DNA of 64,000 bases, taken from positions 102,211 through 166,210 of the forward strand of contig JAJTAY010000037.1 of the NCBI GenBank assembly GCA_021287165.1, in the 5' to 3' direction. The translations under genes were made by a program, and so were the position numbers. The DNA is from Bacteroidia bacterium (GTDB taxonomy: Bacteria > Bacteroidota > Bacteroidia > Bacteroidales > F082). The notes beneath the pieces are model-generated. The model was not told the DNA's origin and did no database searches. It saw only the letters and a program-made list of their open reading frames with translations. Shown in pieces: positions 44,528-52,527 of this stretch; the stretch's first letter is position 1; each line of letters opens with the position of its first letter.

Positions 44528-44651
44528 GTATTTGCGAAAAAAAATGATGCTTTTGGCTTTGGAATTACTTCAAAGCTAAAAATCAAAGAATAGTTGAAAT
44601 CAGGAGGCTGCAAAACAGCGAAATCGGGCGCTGAACCTGCAACTAAGCGTT

Positions 44652-45614
44652 TTATTCAACCTTCCATCCACCATCATCCCGGAAGCCCTTGATAAATTTA
44701 TTGGCATTCAGCACGTTTTTTCCTTTGAGCTGAACCTCTTCGAGCCTTAGCAAACCCTCTGGATGACTTATAAATAACTGTTTATTTCGTACAAAAAGCG
44801 TGTAGGGCTCGTTGAAGTACTCCTCTGATGCAAGGCTTGCTCGAAGAATCCTCATTTCGTCTTTTTTTCCTGACTGATGAATCAATTCGGTATAAGCGCC
44901 GGGTTTTGGACTAAGTCCTCTGATCTGGTTTTTGATGCCCGAAAGCGAATTATGCCAGTTGATGCGCAGGTGTTTGCGTGTGATTTTCGGGGCTTTATGC
45001 ACCGCAAGGTTTTCATCCTGTGGCTTGAATAGTACCTTTCCAGACAGAATTGCATCCAGGGTTTGGCAAATCAGTGGCCAGGCTTCCTCAGCCATACGAT
45101 CGTGAAGCTCGCCGGCGGTTTCATCCGGGGATATTTTCATTTTATGTTGGAAAATGATATTGCCTTCATCGATGCGTTCATTAAGTAGAAATGTGGTGAG
45201 GCCGGTTTCCGTTTCGCCATTGATGATAGCCCAGTTGATGGGCGCAGCCCCTCGGTAGTCGGGCAAAAGCGATGCATGCACATTGAAGGTTCCCAAAGGC
45301 GGCATTTTCCACACTACTTCGGGAAGCATCCGAAAGGCAATCACAATAAACAGCTGTGCATTGAACGATTGAAGATTTTGCAGGAAAACAGGGTCTTTTA
45401 GCGATTCGGGTTGAAGCAATGGTAGATTGTGTTTGATGGCCACCTCTTTAACTTCAGAATATTTCATTCGAAGTCCTCTGCCGGCAGGCTTATCGGGCGC
45501 TGTAACTGCCGCAACAACACGATAACCACGCTCCATCAATCGCTCCAATTGAATGGATGCAAATGAGGGCGTTCCAAAAAAAATAATCGGCAAATCTTTT
45601 GATGCACTATCCAT
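44652..45614 (-). CDS. fmt: Methionyl-tRNA formyltransferase
   Basis: Formylates initiator Met-tRNA using 10-formyl-THF. The start is taken at the ATG at 45614 (320 residues); a GTG two codons upstream is the alternative. N-terminal IIFFGTPSFASIQLERL (~11-27) and the catalytic block FNVHASLLPDYRGAAPINWA (~109-128, with the Asn-His pair) are diagnostic. The DETAGELHDRM region (~166-176) and a C-terminal OB-like domain complete the enzyme. It fits standard length and lies 78 bases downstream of the TPR gene stop. Confidence 0.97.
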   Translation of the reverse strand: MDSASKDLPIIFFGTPSFASIQLERLMERGYRVVAAVTAPDKPAGRGLRMKYSEVKEVAIKHNLPLLQPESLKDPVFLQNLQSFNAQLFIVIAFRMLPEVVWKMPPLGTFNVHASLLPDYRGAAPINWAIINGETETGLTTFLLNERIDEGNIIFQHKMKISPDETAGELHDRMAEEAWPLICQTLDAILSGKVLFKPQDENLAVHKAPKITRKHLRINWHNSLSGIKNQIRGLSPKPGAYTELIHQSGKKDEMRILRASLASEEYFNEPYTLFVRNKQLFISHPEGLLRLEEVQLKGKNVLNANKFIKGFRDDGGWKVE

Positions 45615-45635
45615 TGGCACTATTCATTTAGCAAA

Positions 45636-45670
45636 AAACCTGACCGGGAAAAAGTACCGCGATCAGGTTT
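45636..45670 (-). terminator. Terminator after the TPR membrane protein gene
   Basis: AAACCTGA / TCAGGTTT 8-bp stem, followed on the minus strand by a T run ending in GC. Confidence 0.85.
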
Positions 45671-45692
45671 ATCAGAAATCGTATTCTTAATG

Positions 45693-46379
45693 TCAGGATG
45701 CTTTCAGTCTGGCAATAAATTTCTCTACCAGGCGTCCTTCATTGGTGTTCGGATAATTCTTGAACAGGTTCTCGTACATTTCGAGGGCTTTTTTGTTGTT
45801 GCCGGCCAACTCAAAAGCTCTTCCGGCCTTCATAAGCGCCATGGGTGCGATGAGTTCGTTATCGTATTTGCTGGCGGCGCTCTCGTATAATCCGGCTGCC
45901 TTGGCTGTTTGGCCCAACTCCATCATGGCATCAGCTTTCGCAGTAAGTGCCATGGCAGCCACCACGTTATCGCGACCTTTAAATTTGTCGAGCTGTTTGA
46001 TGGCTTCGTTGTAATCGCCAAGTCTTAAGTAACTTACGCCGGCGTAGTAGCGAGCCAGATTTGCTGTTTTTGTCATGCTGTAGTCAGCGATGATATCAAG
46101 AAATCCCGGGTTGTTTCCATCGCCATTGAGCGCTTTGCTCAACGAGTCTTGCTCGAAATAACGCTCGGCCTGAAACATTTGTCTCTGGGCTTCTTTTTCG
46201 CGTGGTTCGATAAAATAACGGGTAATACCAAGGTAGCCCAATACAGCTACAACCACTACAAGCACAGCAATGGTGATGACTTTCGAATTCTTTTCAATAA
46301 ACTGTTCCGACCTGCTCAGGGCTTCCTCAACCACTTCGAGCCTTTCGTCGCCAGTGTCGGCTTTTTTGTTTTTAACCAT
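45693..46379 (-). CDS. Membrane-anchored tetratricopeptide repeat protein (YfgM-like)
   Basis: A 228-residue protein with a charged cytoplasmic N-terminus, one transmembrane segment (~33-55, ITIAVLVVVVAVLGYLGITRYF), and a periplasmic TPR domain of about four repeats. Recognisable TPR cores are ARYYAGVSYLRLGDYNEAIK (~107-126) and MKAGRAFELAGNNKKALEMY (~183-202). This layout matches the YfgM/ancillary SecYEG translocon family. No partner gene adjoins it. An upstream -7 box supports the start. Confidence 0.8.
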   Translation of the reverse strand: MVKNKKADTGDERLEVVEEALSRSEQFIEKNSKVITIAVLVVVVAVLGYLGITRYFIEPREKEAQRQMFQAERYFEQDSLSKALNGDGNNPGFLDIIADYSMTKTANLARYYAGVSYLRLGDYNEAIKQLDKFKGRDNVVAAMALTAKADAMMELGQTAKAAGLYESAASKYDNELIAPMALMKAGRAFELAGNNKKALEMYENLFKNYPNTNEGRLVEKFIARLKAS

Positions 46380-46403
46380 GACAGCGGTTTTGTTTTAGAG
46401 GCG

Positions 46404-46411
46404 CAAAAGTA
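46404..46411 (-). promoter_or_regulatory. -7 box (TACTTTTG) of the TPR gene
   Basis: Matches TAnnTTTG, 24 bases upstream of the ATG on minus; no clear -33 TTG. Confidence 0.4.
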
Positions 46412-46507
46412 GTTTTTTTTCCTGAATCTTTTTCAGGCTGCATTGCTTATTTTCAACAATCTGCCTCCGGAGGGCCCAAAAAAGGGGGAAAGGCTAAATA
46501 AGCTGTA

Positions 46508-46540
46508 TTTGTAATATCTGTTGTTCAATGGCTAACTTTG
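46508..46540 (+). promoter_or_regulatory. Promoter of the 46560 exported protein gene
   Basis: TTTG (46508-46511), 21 bases, TAACTTTG (46533-46540): a full match to the Bacteroidota -33/-7 consensus, 19 bases before the ATG. Confidence 0.75.
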
Positions 46541-46559
46541 GTGTCTTATTTCAGCTATC

Positions 46560-47483
46560 ATGCCCGAAATGCTTTTGCGCTTAAAACGGATCAAAACCAT
46601 CGCGGCAATTGTGGTTCTTGCTTTTCTCCCCATGCTGCAGGTTTTGGGAGGCTGGCTGATCGTTGAGCAGAAATCAGATCGTTTTGGCAACTTTGGCATG
46701 CAAAGCACGATTATTTCGGGTCAGAAAGTCCGTATTGAGCATCAGACCTCTACATTCATCTTTAACCTCGATTCGAACCAAACCACGATCATTCTGCCCA
46801 GGCAAAAAGTGTACTGGCGAGGTCATCACGACAGCCTTGGCGAGGCCTTATATCGCCAGCTCGATATACAGATAAGTCTAATGATAGCGCAACTACCTGA
46901 AAAGGAAAGAGATAAGGCTTCCGAGGAAATGCAGTTTCTGACGGCACTCATGCGTTCGCATCAGCCCGACAGTCTGTTGCCCGACCATTTCAGGATAGTT
47001 GCCACCGACAGTGTAACCCGTATTTTGAACTATCAGTGCCGAAAATACCTTTTCAGCGTGGACAGCCTCGTCGTTGAAGAAATTTGGATGACTTCCGAGC
47101 TGAAACCCTGGGATCAGATCGACCTCCGACGGCTCAACCAGATGATGAGGCTTTTCAATAAACCAAATTTGTATTCGGCCTATCGCGTGAGCGACGAATG
47201 GCTTTCAATGCTCGGAAAAGGGCTGCTGATGCGTTCCGTTGCCATCAACAGCTTTGGAAACAGTGTTATGGAGGTGAGCGCCGTGAGGCAAACCAATGTG
47301 AGGGAAGAAATATTTCTGCCGCCAGATGACTATCGAAAGGCAGGCATTGAGGAGCTGCTTAATATTTTAATGGGCGGACCTGAAACGATTAAGCCAGATG
47401 CCGGCGAGCCGGAGTTGCCGAAATTACCTGTTAAACCACGCACTACATCACCAAGAGCAAGCCCATCAGGCCCTCCGTATTGA
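46560..47483 (+). CDS. Exported protein of unknown function (DUF4412-like)
   Basis: A 307-residue protein with an N-terminal signal peptide (AIVVLAFLPMLQVLGGWLI, ~16-34). The body holds a beta-rich fold with repeated short Thr/Asp strands (IISGQKVRIEHQTSTFIFNL, ~51-70; ILPRQKVYWRG). The later ITDSVTRILNYQCRKYLFSVDS-like segment recalls DUF4412 proteins, in which a peptide chain is reported as modified metal. This match is weak. The C-terminus is Pro-rich (LPKLPVKPRTTSPRASPSGP), which may be a linker. Strong promoter, no linked gene except bTHX downstream. Function unknown. Confidence 0.6.
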   Translation: MPEMLLRLKRIKTIAAIVVLAFLPMLQVLGGWLIVEQKSDRFGNFGMQSTIISGQKVRIEHQTSTFIFNLDSNQTTIILPRQKVYWRGHHDSLGEALYRQLDIQISLMIAQLPEKERDKASEEMQFLTALMRSHQPDSLLPDHFRIVATDSVTRILNYQCRKYLFSVDSLVVEEIWMTSELKPWDQIDLRRLNQMMRLFNKPNLYSAYRVSDEWLSMLGKGLLMRSVAINSFGNSVMEVSAVRQTNVREEIFLPPDDYRKAGIEELLNILMGGPETIKPDAGEPELPKLPVKPRTTSPRASPSGPPY

Positions 47484-47508
47484 TGTGGAACGAGAATGCA
47501 TAATTTTG
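47480..47508 (+). promoter_or_regulatory. Promoter of the bTHX gene
   Basis: TTG (47480-47482), 18 bases, TAATTTTG (47501-47508). Leader to the ATG is ~30 bases. Confidence 0.65.
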
Positions 47509-47542
47509 CAGTTGAATAATAACCTTTTAAAACAATAGCATT

Positions 47543-47683
47543 ATGGGCAAAGGCGACAAGAAAAGCAAGCGCGGCAAGATTATTCTTGGATCGTATGGTG
47601 TTTCGCGGAAAAGGCGTTCGAAAGCTGCTGTTGCAGTGGCTCCAAAAGCAACAGAGCAGACCTCTCCAAAAGCTAAGAAGTAG
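47543..47683 (+). CDS. 30S ribosomal protein bTHX
   Basis: A 46-residue basic peptide starting MGKGDKKSKRGKIILGSYG, which is the recognised THX pattern (GKGDxxxKRGKI..GSYG.xRxRK). In Thermus and Bacteroidota this small protein sits in the 30S head. It is too short for most gene finders, but has its own promoter upstream and a terminator 20 bases downstream. The C-terminal tail (VAPKATEQTSPKAKK) is Lys/Ala-rich and longer than in many homologues. Confidence 0.92.
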   Translation: MGKGDKKSKRGKIILGSYGVSRKRRSKAAVAVAPKATEQTSPKAKK

Positions 47684-47703
47684 TTTTTGCCTCAATCAGA
47701 TTT

Positions 47704-47734
47704 AACCCCGTGGGCTTAGCTTCCGGGGTTTTTT
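47704..47734 (+). terminator. Terminator after bTHX
   Basis: AACCCCG (47704-47710) / CGGGGTT (47724-47730) followed by TTTTCTTTT. It overlaps the last codons of the minus-strand murD. Confidence 0.82.
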
Positions 47735-49017
47735 CTTTTAAACCGGAAAGCAAGCTCCCTGAATCGGTCGCCGCGGTGCTCGAAGTTGCGATAGCGGTCG
47801 TAGCTGGCCGCTGCCGGCGAAAGCAATACCGTATGACCCTCGCAGGCCTTTCCGGCAATGAATTCGAAAGCTTCTTCCAGCTTTTCGAAGTAGAAAGTGG
47901 TCTTGCCCGGAAATGCGTCTTCGATGAGTGCTCCCATGCGCTGGCCTGCCAGACCTGTGAGTAGAATAAATGGAATGTCCGAGCCTTGAATGCCATTGGT
48001 AATCAGGCTGTAATCGATGCCCCTGTCGAAACCTCCCAGAATAAGAAATGTTGGCGGCCAGGCTTCAATTGCGGCCAGACTTGCTTCAGGAACGGTAGCA
48101 ATGCTGTCGTTGATGAACATCACACCATCTACAGGTCCAATGGGTTCTAGGCGGTGAGGCAATGGGGCAAATGTAGCCAGCGACTTAAGTGCTATTTCCT
48201 CAGAGACTCCTTTATGAACAGCGGCAAGTATGGCGGCTCGGGCAAGCATTTCGAAATGCCTTCCGCGAAGCGACATGGCCGTAATCTTGGCTTGAGAGTC
48301 GTCGTAAAAAACAGGTTTGGCCGAAAAGTTCTGAGGGATATAACGCTTAAGCCCGGAATGTATGATCAGGGTGTCGCCCTCATGCATATTAGCGAAAATA
48401 TTGCACTTGGCTGCCGCATAACTGGCCAGATCGCCAAAATGATCCAGGTGTTCAGGAAAAATGTTGAGCAGCAGTCCAATGTGGGGCGAATGCCGGATAA
48501 ACTCAAGCTGATGAGCGGAAAGTTCGAAAACTATGGTTGTTTCCGCCTTTATTTCAGGCACAATATCAAAACATGGAATGCCAATATTGCCTGTTAGCAG
48601 GGAATGCTTTCCTGATTGAACCAGAATATGGTGAATAAGGCTGCTTGTAGTGCTTTTGCCTTTGGTTCCGGTTATGCCGATGGTCTGAAAACCATAAGCC
48701 TCGAGAAACAGATCGGTCTGAGAACTGATTCGACTCCTTAATTCCTTGGAAATGAGCGAAGAAGGGATTCCTGGTGTTTTAATTATCAGGTCAAACTCTG
48801 ATTCCCAGTTCAGGTATTCATCGCCGAAAAGAAAATCAACGCCCGATTGTATAAGTTCGTCCAAAAGCATTTTGTCCGGTTCCTGCTTGTCGGCAACGGT
48901 CAGGCGGCATGGGATTTTGTGATTCAGGATGAAATTCAGGGTGGATTTTCCTTCGCGTCCAAACCCGAGAATCAGAATATGGCGGTTTTCGAGCCGGCGG
49001 ATGATGGTTTCAGTCAT
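47716..49017 (-). CDS. MurD-family UDP-MurNAc-L-Ala:glutamate ligase, probably MurD2 type
   Basis: Mur ligase that adds glutamate to UDP-MurNAc-L-Ala; 433 residues. N-terminal Rossmann-type domain (HILILGFGREGKST), P-loop GTKGKST (117-123), FELSAHQLE (the MurD ELSSFQL site), and the late ATP/substrate motif INDSIATVPEASLAAIEAW. Several of these differ from canonical MurD (ELSSFQL, NDSKATN) and resemble the MurD2 variety that uses L-Glu. Its start overlaps the end of the preceding murL by 8 bases, which strongly supports a joint pathway. Canonical D-Glu MurD cannot be excluded from sequence alone. Confidence 0.85.
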   Translation of the reverse strand: MTETIIRRLENRHILILGFGREGKSTLNFILNHKIPCRLTVADKQEPDKMLLDELIQSGVDFLFGDEYLNWESEFDLIIKTPGIPSSLISKELRSRISSQTDLFLEAYGFQTIGITGTKGKSTTSSLIHHILVQSGKHSLLTGNIGIPCFDIVPEIKAETTIVFELSAHQLEFIRHSPHIGLLLNIFPEHLDHFGDLASYAAAKCNIFANMHEGDTLIIHSGLKRYIPQNFSAKPVFYDDSQAKITAMSLRGRHFEMLARAAILAAVHKGVSEEIALKSLATFAPLPHRLEPIGPVDGVMFINDSIATVPEASLAAIEAWPPTFLILGGFDRGIDYSLITNGIQGSDIPFILLTGLAGQRMGALIEDAFPGKTTFYFEKLEEAFEFIAGKACEGHTVLLSPAAASYDRYRNFEHRGDRFRELAFRFKRKNPGS

Positions 49018-50371
49018 TGAGGCTGTTACGTAACAGGGTTTCGAAATGGGCGTTCAGAAAATGGTGATTGTCGAAACCATGCAGGTGGGCATCTAAGCTT
49101 TGCAGGGGTTTTATGCTGGTTTCGAGCAGTTTGGGTAACCCTTGATTCTGGTTGTGATTACGCTTGTTAATATATTCCAGTGCAGCCTGAACTTCATCGA
49201 TCGTCCCGACACATTCAAAAGGTTTTTCGGGCGTTAGTCCGGCCAGCGATTCGAGCTGAGGACGGAGACCGGCATCAGCAAACAAATCTTTTCCGAAAAT
49301 GCGCATCAGCTCGTTGCGACTCAGAAATGGCGACAATATGGTGTAGGTGAAGAGGCATTTGGGACATTGACCACACCAGCTATCGGTTTTACTGCCGGCA
49401 TTGCAGCTTCGGAAAGCACTGTGGTACTGTGGCATACGGCTAAAGAGCCAGGCTATCTGCAGCTCGTTGAGCGGCCTCAGCAGACTGAAATAGTTGATTT
49501 CCGGACTAATGTATTCGGATAGGTACTCGCGGAAAGCACGTTCGAAGTGCAACGATTTGCTATATTGATGATTGATATGGGTGCCGGGAATGGTGGCTTC
49601 GTTGGCACTCGATTCGTTCGAGAGGGCAATGTGCCGCGTATGTGTCAGCAAAGCTGCGGTTGAGGTGATGAAGGCAAGCAGCGCCGAGAATGGAGTATGA
49701 CCATTTAAAAAGCCTTTGGCGTTGAGCTCCAATAAAATAGGGTCGATGCTTCGGTCCACAACCATCGTCAGGTTCGTATCGATACCAGAAGCCTGAATCG
49801 TTCGATTGATGGCCGGGTTGGGATTAAGCACGAAAGGGATCACTTCGTGCCCCGTGCTGGAGAGCAATTCGAGGCTCACGGCCGAGTCTTTTCCACCGCC
49901 CACGGGTACCATAATCCGATCCTCATTGGTATTAGCTTTCAATCGATTGATCGGATCGCCGAAGTGGGCTTCAATGTTGACGAAATCTTCTATTGTGGTT
50001 TTGATTCCGTTGAGGTGAAAAAATTCTCCCAAACCATTCCAGTACAGATCTTTCCAAAATTGAAGCTGCGATTCCGACAGGCTGTGCGGACGTATGAGCA
50101 TCAGAGGAGAGCACGCCGCTTTCCAATAGCTGATGAGCTCGATCATACCAATATGAAAGGCAAGGTTGTCCAGCGTTTCCTGCTCTGGCATTTCGAATAA
50201 AGGATGGCGCCGAAACAGCACAGAGGGCTTGAAAGTAATTTGGCCTGAAAGATCGAAAACGTAGGAAAAGCGTAAGCCTTTCTTTTCGTGAATCACCTCA
50301 AAGCTTTTGTATTCGAAATAAGGATATTGTCCGCGTAGATGTTCGAAATCAGCCTGTCGCCCCGATGGCAT
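49010..50371 (-). CDS. murL: MurL-like UDP-MurNAc-L-Ala-L-Glu epimerase
   Basis: A 453-residue protein with a PP-loop ATPase-like motif VPVGGGKDSAVSLELL (155-170), SNESSANEATIPG (~251-263), and a cysteine cluster SWCGQCPKCLFTY (C333, C336, C339). This matches my knowledge of MurL, which uses ATP to invert the terminal L-Glu of UDP-MurNAc-L-Ala-L-Glu to D-Glu, replacing glutamate racemase. The location, overlapping a murD2-type ligase by 8 bases, is the gene pair expected for this route. No glutamate racemase is seen in the window. A different PP-loop function is the main alternative. Confidence 0.75.
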   Translation of the reverse strand: MPSGRQADFEHLRGQYPYFEYKSFEVIHEKKGLRFSYVFDLSGQITFKPSVLFRRHPLFEMPEQETLDNLAFHIGMIELISYWKAACSPLMLIRPHSLSESQLQFWKDLYWNGLGEFFHLNGIKTTIEDFVNIEAHFGDPINRLKANTNEDRIMVPVGGGKDSAVSLELLSSTGHEVIPFVLNPNPAINRTIQASGIDTNLTMVVDRSIDPILLELNAKGFLNGHTPFSALLAFITSTAALLTHTRHIALSNESSANEATIPGTHINHQYSKSLHFERAFREYLSEYISPEINYFSLLRPLNELQIAWLFSRMPQYHSAFRSCNAGSKTDSWCGQCPKCLFTYTILSPFLSRNELMRIFGKDLFADAGLRPQLESLAGLTPEKPFECVGTIDEVQAALEYINKRNHNQNQGLPKLLETSIKPLQSLDAHLHGFDNHHFLNAHFETLLRNSLND

Positions 50372-50398
50372 GGTTTATTGGTACATTTTTTGATGGGG

Positions 50399-50432
50399 CA
50401 AAAGTAGATAAATGCGTTGTAATCAGCGCCAA
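50399..50432 (-). promoter_or_regulatory. Promoter of murL-murD
   Basis: On minus: TTG (50432-50430), 23 bases, TACTTTTG (50406-50399), 27 bases before the ATG. It interleaves with the divergent yqgE promoter. Confidence 0.6.
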
Positions 50433-50446
50433 ATTTGTTACTTTTG
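50417..50446 (+). promoter_or_regulatory. Promoter of yqgE
   Basis: TTG (50417-50419), 19 bases, TACTTTTG (50439-50446). The -7 box ends 5 bases before the ATG at 50452, so the transcript would begin at or very near the start codon. Confidence 0.65.
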
Positions 50447-50451
50447 AGAAT

Positions 50452-51033
50452 ATGCAGAAGTTGATAAAGATAAAAAGCAACGACTTGAAGCCCAGAGGCG
50501 GAAGAGTGCTTATTGCCGAGCCGCTGATGGATGAATTCTATTTTGGACGTTCCGTGGTGCTGCTCATTGAGCATTCGGAGGATGGCACATTCGGTCTGGT
50601 GATGAACAAACCTTCGGGTTTGATGATCAACGACATTGTGAGCGATCTGCCGGAGTTTCGTTCAGTGGTGATGCATGGTGGTCCGGTGCAGACTGATAAC
50701 GTCTATTTTTTGCACACCCTTGGCAATGAAGTCCCCGAAAGTGCAGAGATTATGAAGGGTTTATACTGGGGAGGCGATCTCGATACACTAAAAGAGATGA
50801 TGACGCTTGGCCTTGTAACCCCATCACAGGTGCGATTCTTTCTCGGCTACTCGGGTTGGGCTTCCGGACAGCTCGACGATGAGTTGAGGCGCAACTCATG
50901 GGTGGTGTCGGAGGCTACCGCCCGTTCGCTCATACACATCAAACCCGAGCGCATGTGGCAGCATTTTTTGCAGCGCATGGGACCTGCCTATGATCTGTGG
51001 AGACGTTTTCCCACTGATCCGCAATTGAACTGA
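50452..51033 (+). CDS. YqgE/AlgH family protein
   Basis: A 193-residue cytoplasmic protein of the YqgE (AlgH, DUF179) family of unknown biochemical role. I select the ATG at 50452 (MQKLIKIKSN); an earlier in-frame start would add 29 residues overlapping the promoter. Family landmarks are GRVLIAEPLMDEFYFGRSVV (~17-36), GTFGLVMNKPSG (~44-55), HGGPVQTDNVYFLHT (~74-88) and LGYSGWASGQLDDEL (~138-152). A perfect-stem terminator follows. Confidence 0.92.
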   Translation: MQKLIKIKSNDLKPRGGRVLIAEPLMDEFYFGRSVVLLIEHSEDGTFGLVMNKPSGLMINDIVSDLPEFRSVVMHGGPVQTDNVYFLHTLGNEVPESAEIMKGLYWGGDLDTLKEMMTLGLVTPSQVRFFLGYSGWASGQLDDELRRNSWVVSEATARSLIHIKPERMWQHFLQRMGPAYDLWRRFPTDPQLN

Positions 51034-51034
51034 T

Positions 51035-51066
51035 AAAAAAACCGGGCCCTAACCCGGTTTTTTTTG
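51035..51066. terminator. Bidirectional terminator between yqgE and rhomboid genes
   Basis: ACCGGG (51041-51046) / CCCGGT (51053-51058) stem, extended by A/T flanks, with T runs on both strands. Confidence 0.9.
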
Positions 51067-51067
51067 A

Positions 51068-51673
51068 CTATTGAAACATTCGGCTGAAAATGTCAGTCAG
51101 TTCTGGTCGCAGTATAAGGGTGAAAATCAGTCCGAAAACTGCGCCTGAGAAATGTGCAAAATGCCCTATATTGTCGGTGCCGCGTCGGCCCATGTATATT
51201 GAATAGACAAGATACAGTATGCCAAAAAGCCAGGCCGGCAGCGGAATGGGAATAGGGAAAATTATGAGCGTTGAGTTGGGTACGATCAAAATAGCTGCGA
51301 AAAGCACGGCTGACACTGCGCCCGAGGCGCCAACTGCGTTGTAATAGGGGTTTTCCTTATTGCGGCCATAGTCGTAAATATTTGCAAACAAAACGCCTCC
51401 CAAATAGAGCAGGAAGTAATACATCAATCCTTTTGGTCCTCCAAACCACATCACAAAAGCCGACTCCACCACCTTACCAAAGGAGTAGAGAACAAACATA
51501 TTGATCAGCAAATGAGCCCATCCGGAATGGAGCAGCGCATAACTGACAAAACGCCATGATTGCTTTCGCTCATGTATCATCCAGGCATTGAATTTCAGCC
51601 TGTTGAAAAGCTCTTCATTGCTAAAGGCCATCAACGAAACGAGCACCGTAATAATGATGATTGTGAGGGTCAT
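51068..51673 (-). CDS. Rhomboid-family intramembrane serine protease
   Basis: A 201-residue, six-helix membrane protease. The catalytic serine is S117 in GASGAVSA and the catalytic His is H174 in GHFAHFSGAVFG; the conserved Asn in HLLINMF (N58) follows the HxxxN motif of helix 2. It has a compact cytoplasmic N-terminus with no extra domain. Its ATG overlaps the preceding gene's stop by 4 bases, so the two are translationally coupled. The substrate is unknown. Confidence 0.92.
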   Translation of the reverse strand: MTLTIIIITVLVSLMAFSNEELFNRLKFNAWMIHERKQSWRFVSYALLHSGWAHLLINMFVLYSFGKVVESAFVMWFGGPKGLMYYFLLYLGGVLFANIYDYGRNKENPYYNAVGASGAVSAVLFAAILIVPNSTLIIFPIPIPLPAWLFGILYLVYSIYMGRRGTDNIGHFAHFSGAVFGLIFTLILRPELTDIFSRMFQ

Positions 51674-52494
51674 TCTGTTGCTTCGGTTTGAGCGCCGGGG
51701 TTTTCGGTTTTCGTGTGGTCAATTTCACTGCCCAACATGCTATGGGGGATGAGGTATATGGCTACCATGACGATTGCAGCTGCAAGCGGCCAGGGTTTAT
51801 TCTGAGGTCTTTTGCGCAGTACAAGCCAAGCTATCAGCCACATAAGGAATGAAACTGCGGTTTTATTATCCGTTAAATCAGTACCCCAGGGCCATCCGGT
51901 CCAGTAAGCATCAAAAGCATATTTCTGAACGATAGGTCCAAGCACCAGGCCGCCGGCAAAGAAAAGCAACAGGGTATAAAAACTCAGCTTTTCAGCGCCT
52001 TTGCCTCCTGTAAGTACCTCAAGTCCAGTGCGCATGCCAAACACCATAGCGAAAAACATAAAGAACACATGAGGCACCAGAACAAAGCCCGGTACTGGTC
52101 CTTTAAACCTGATGACCACTGGTTCGGCTGTTAAAGGGTATGATTTTTCGCCATCCATCAGGGCTATCTGGTATTCAACCTTTCCGGCGGCGGGCTGCTC
52201 GGGAATGGCAAAGCGCAATGTGCCGTTTTCGGGCTGCACTTCTACGGCTGTCCAATCGTCGAAACTCTTGAATCGCTTATAGCGATAGTTTGCCCAGATA
52301 CCTTCGGGTACTTTAATTTCGACGATGGCATCCTGGCCGGTGTTGTGGCTTCGGATAAGCCGATACTTGATTTTTTCGCCTTTAAGTTCAAGACTTCCAC
52401 GCACAGGGTAGGTAGGTCCGGTAGAGCGCTGCCAAATGGCCATAAAAGCCATAAGCAGGAAAGCGGTAATCCACAAAAAGATGCTTTTCTTCAT
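51670..52494 (-). CDS. Conserved membrane protein of unknown function
   Basis: A 274-residue protein. N-terminal signal/anchor helix (SIFLWITAFLLMAFMAIW), then a beta-rich periplasmic domain of ~105 residues (~28-133), then four hydrophobic helices (VPGFVLVPHVFFMFFAMVFG ~139-158; LSFYTLLLFFAGGLVLGPIV; VSFLMWLIAWLVL; PLAAAIVMVAIYLI). A charged tail ends ...HTKTENPGAQTEATE. No known motif. The 4-base overlap with the rhomboid gene suggests a functional pair, for example as substrate or partner. Confidence 0.7.
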   Translation of the reverse strand: MKKSIFLWITAFLLMAFMAIWQRSTGPTYPVRGSLELKGEKIKYRLIRSHNTGQDAIVEIKVPEGIWANYRYKRFKSFDDWTAVEVQPENGTLRFAIPEQPAAGKVEYQIALMDGEKSYPLTAEPVVIRFKGPVPGFVLVPHVFFMFFAMVFGMRTGLEVLTGGKGAEKLSFYTLLLFFAGGLVLGPIVQKYAFDAYWTGWPWGTDLTDNKTAVSFLMWLIAWLVLRKRPQNKPWPLAAAIVMVAIYLIPHSMLGSEIDHTKTENPGAQTEATE

Positions 52495-52527
52495 TTTCTG
52501 TTTATTTATGTCTTGGTTATCAATTCA

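Noticed and set aside
46421..46437. CCTGAA/TTCAGG hairpin as a terminator
   Set aside because: No gene on + ends just upstream and no T run follows; left unassigned.
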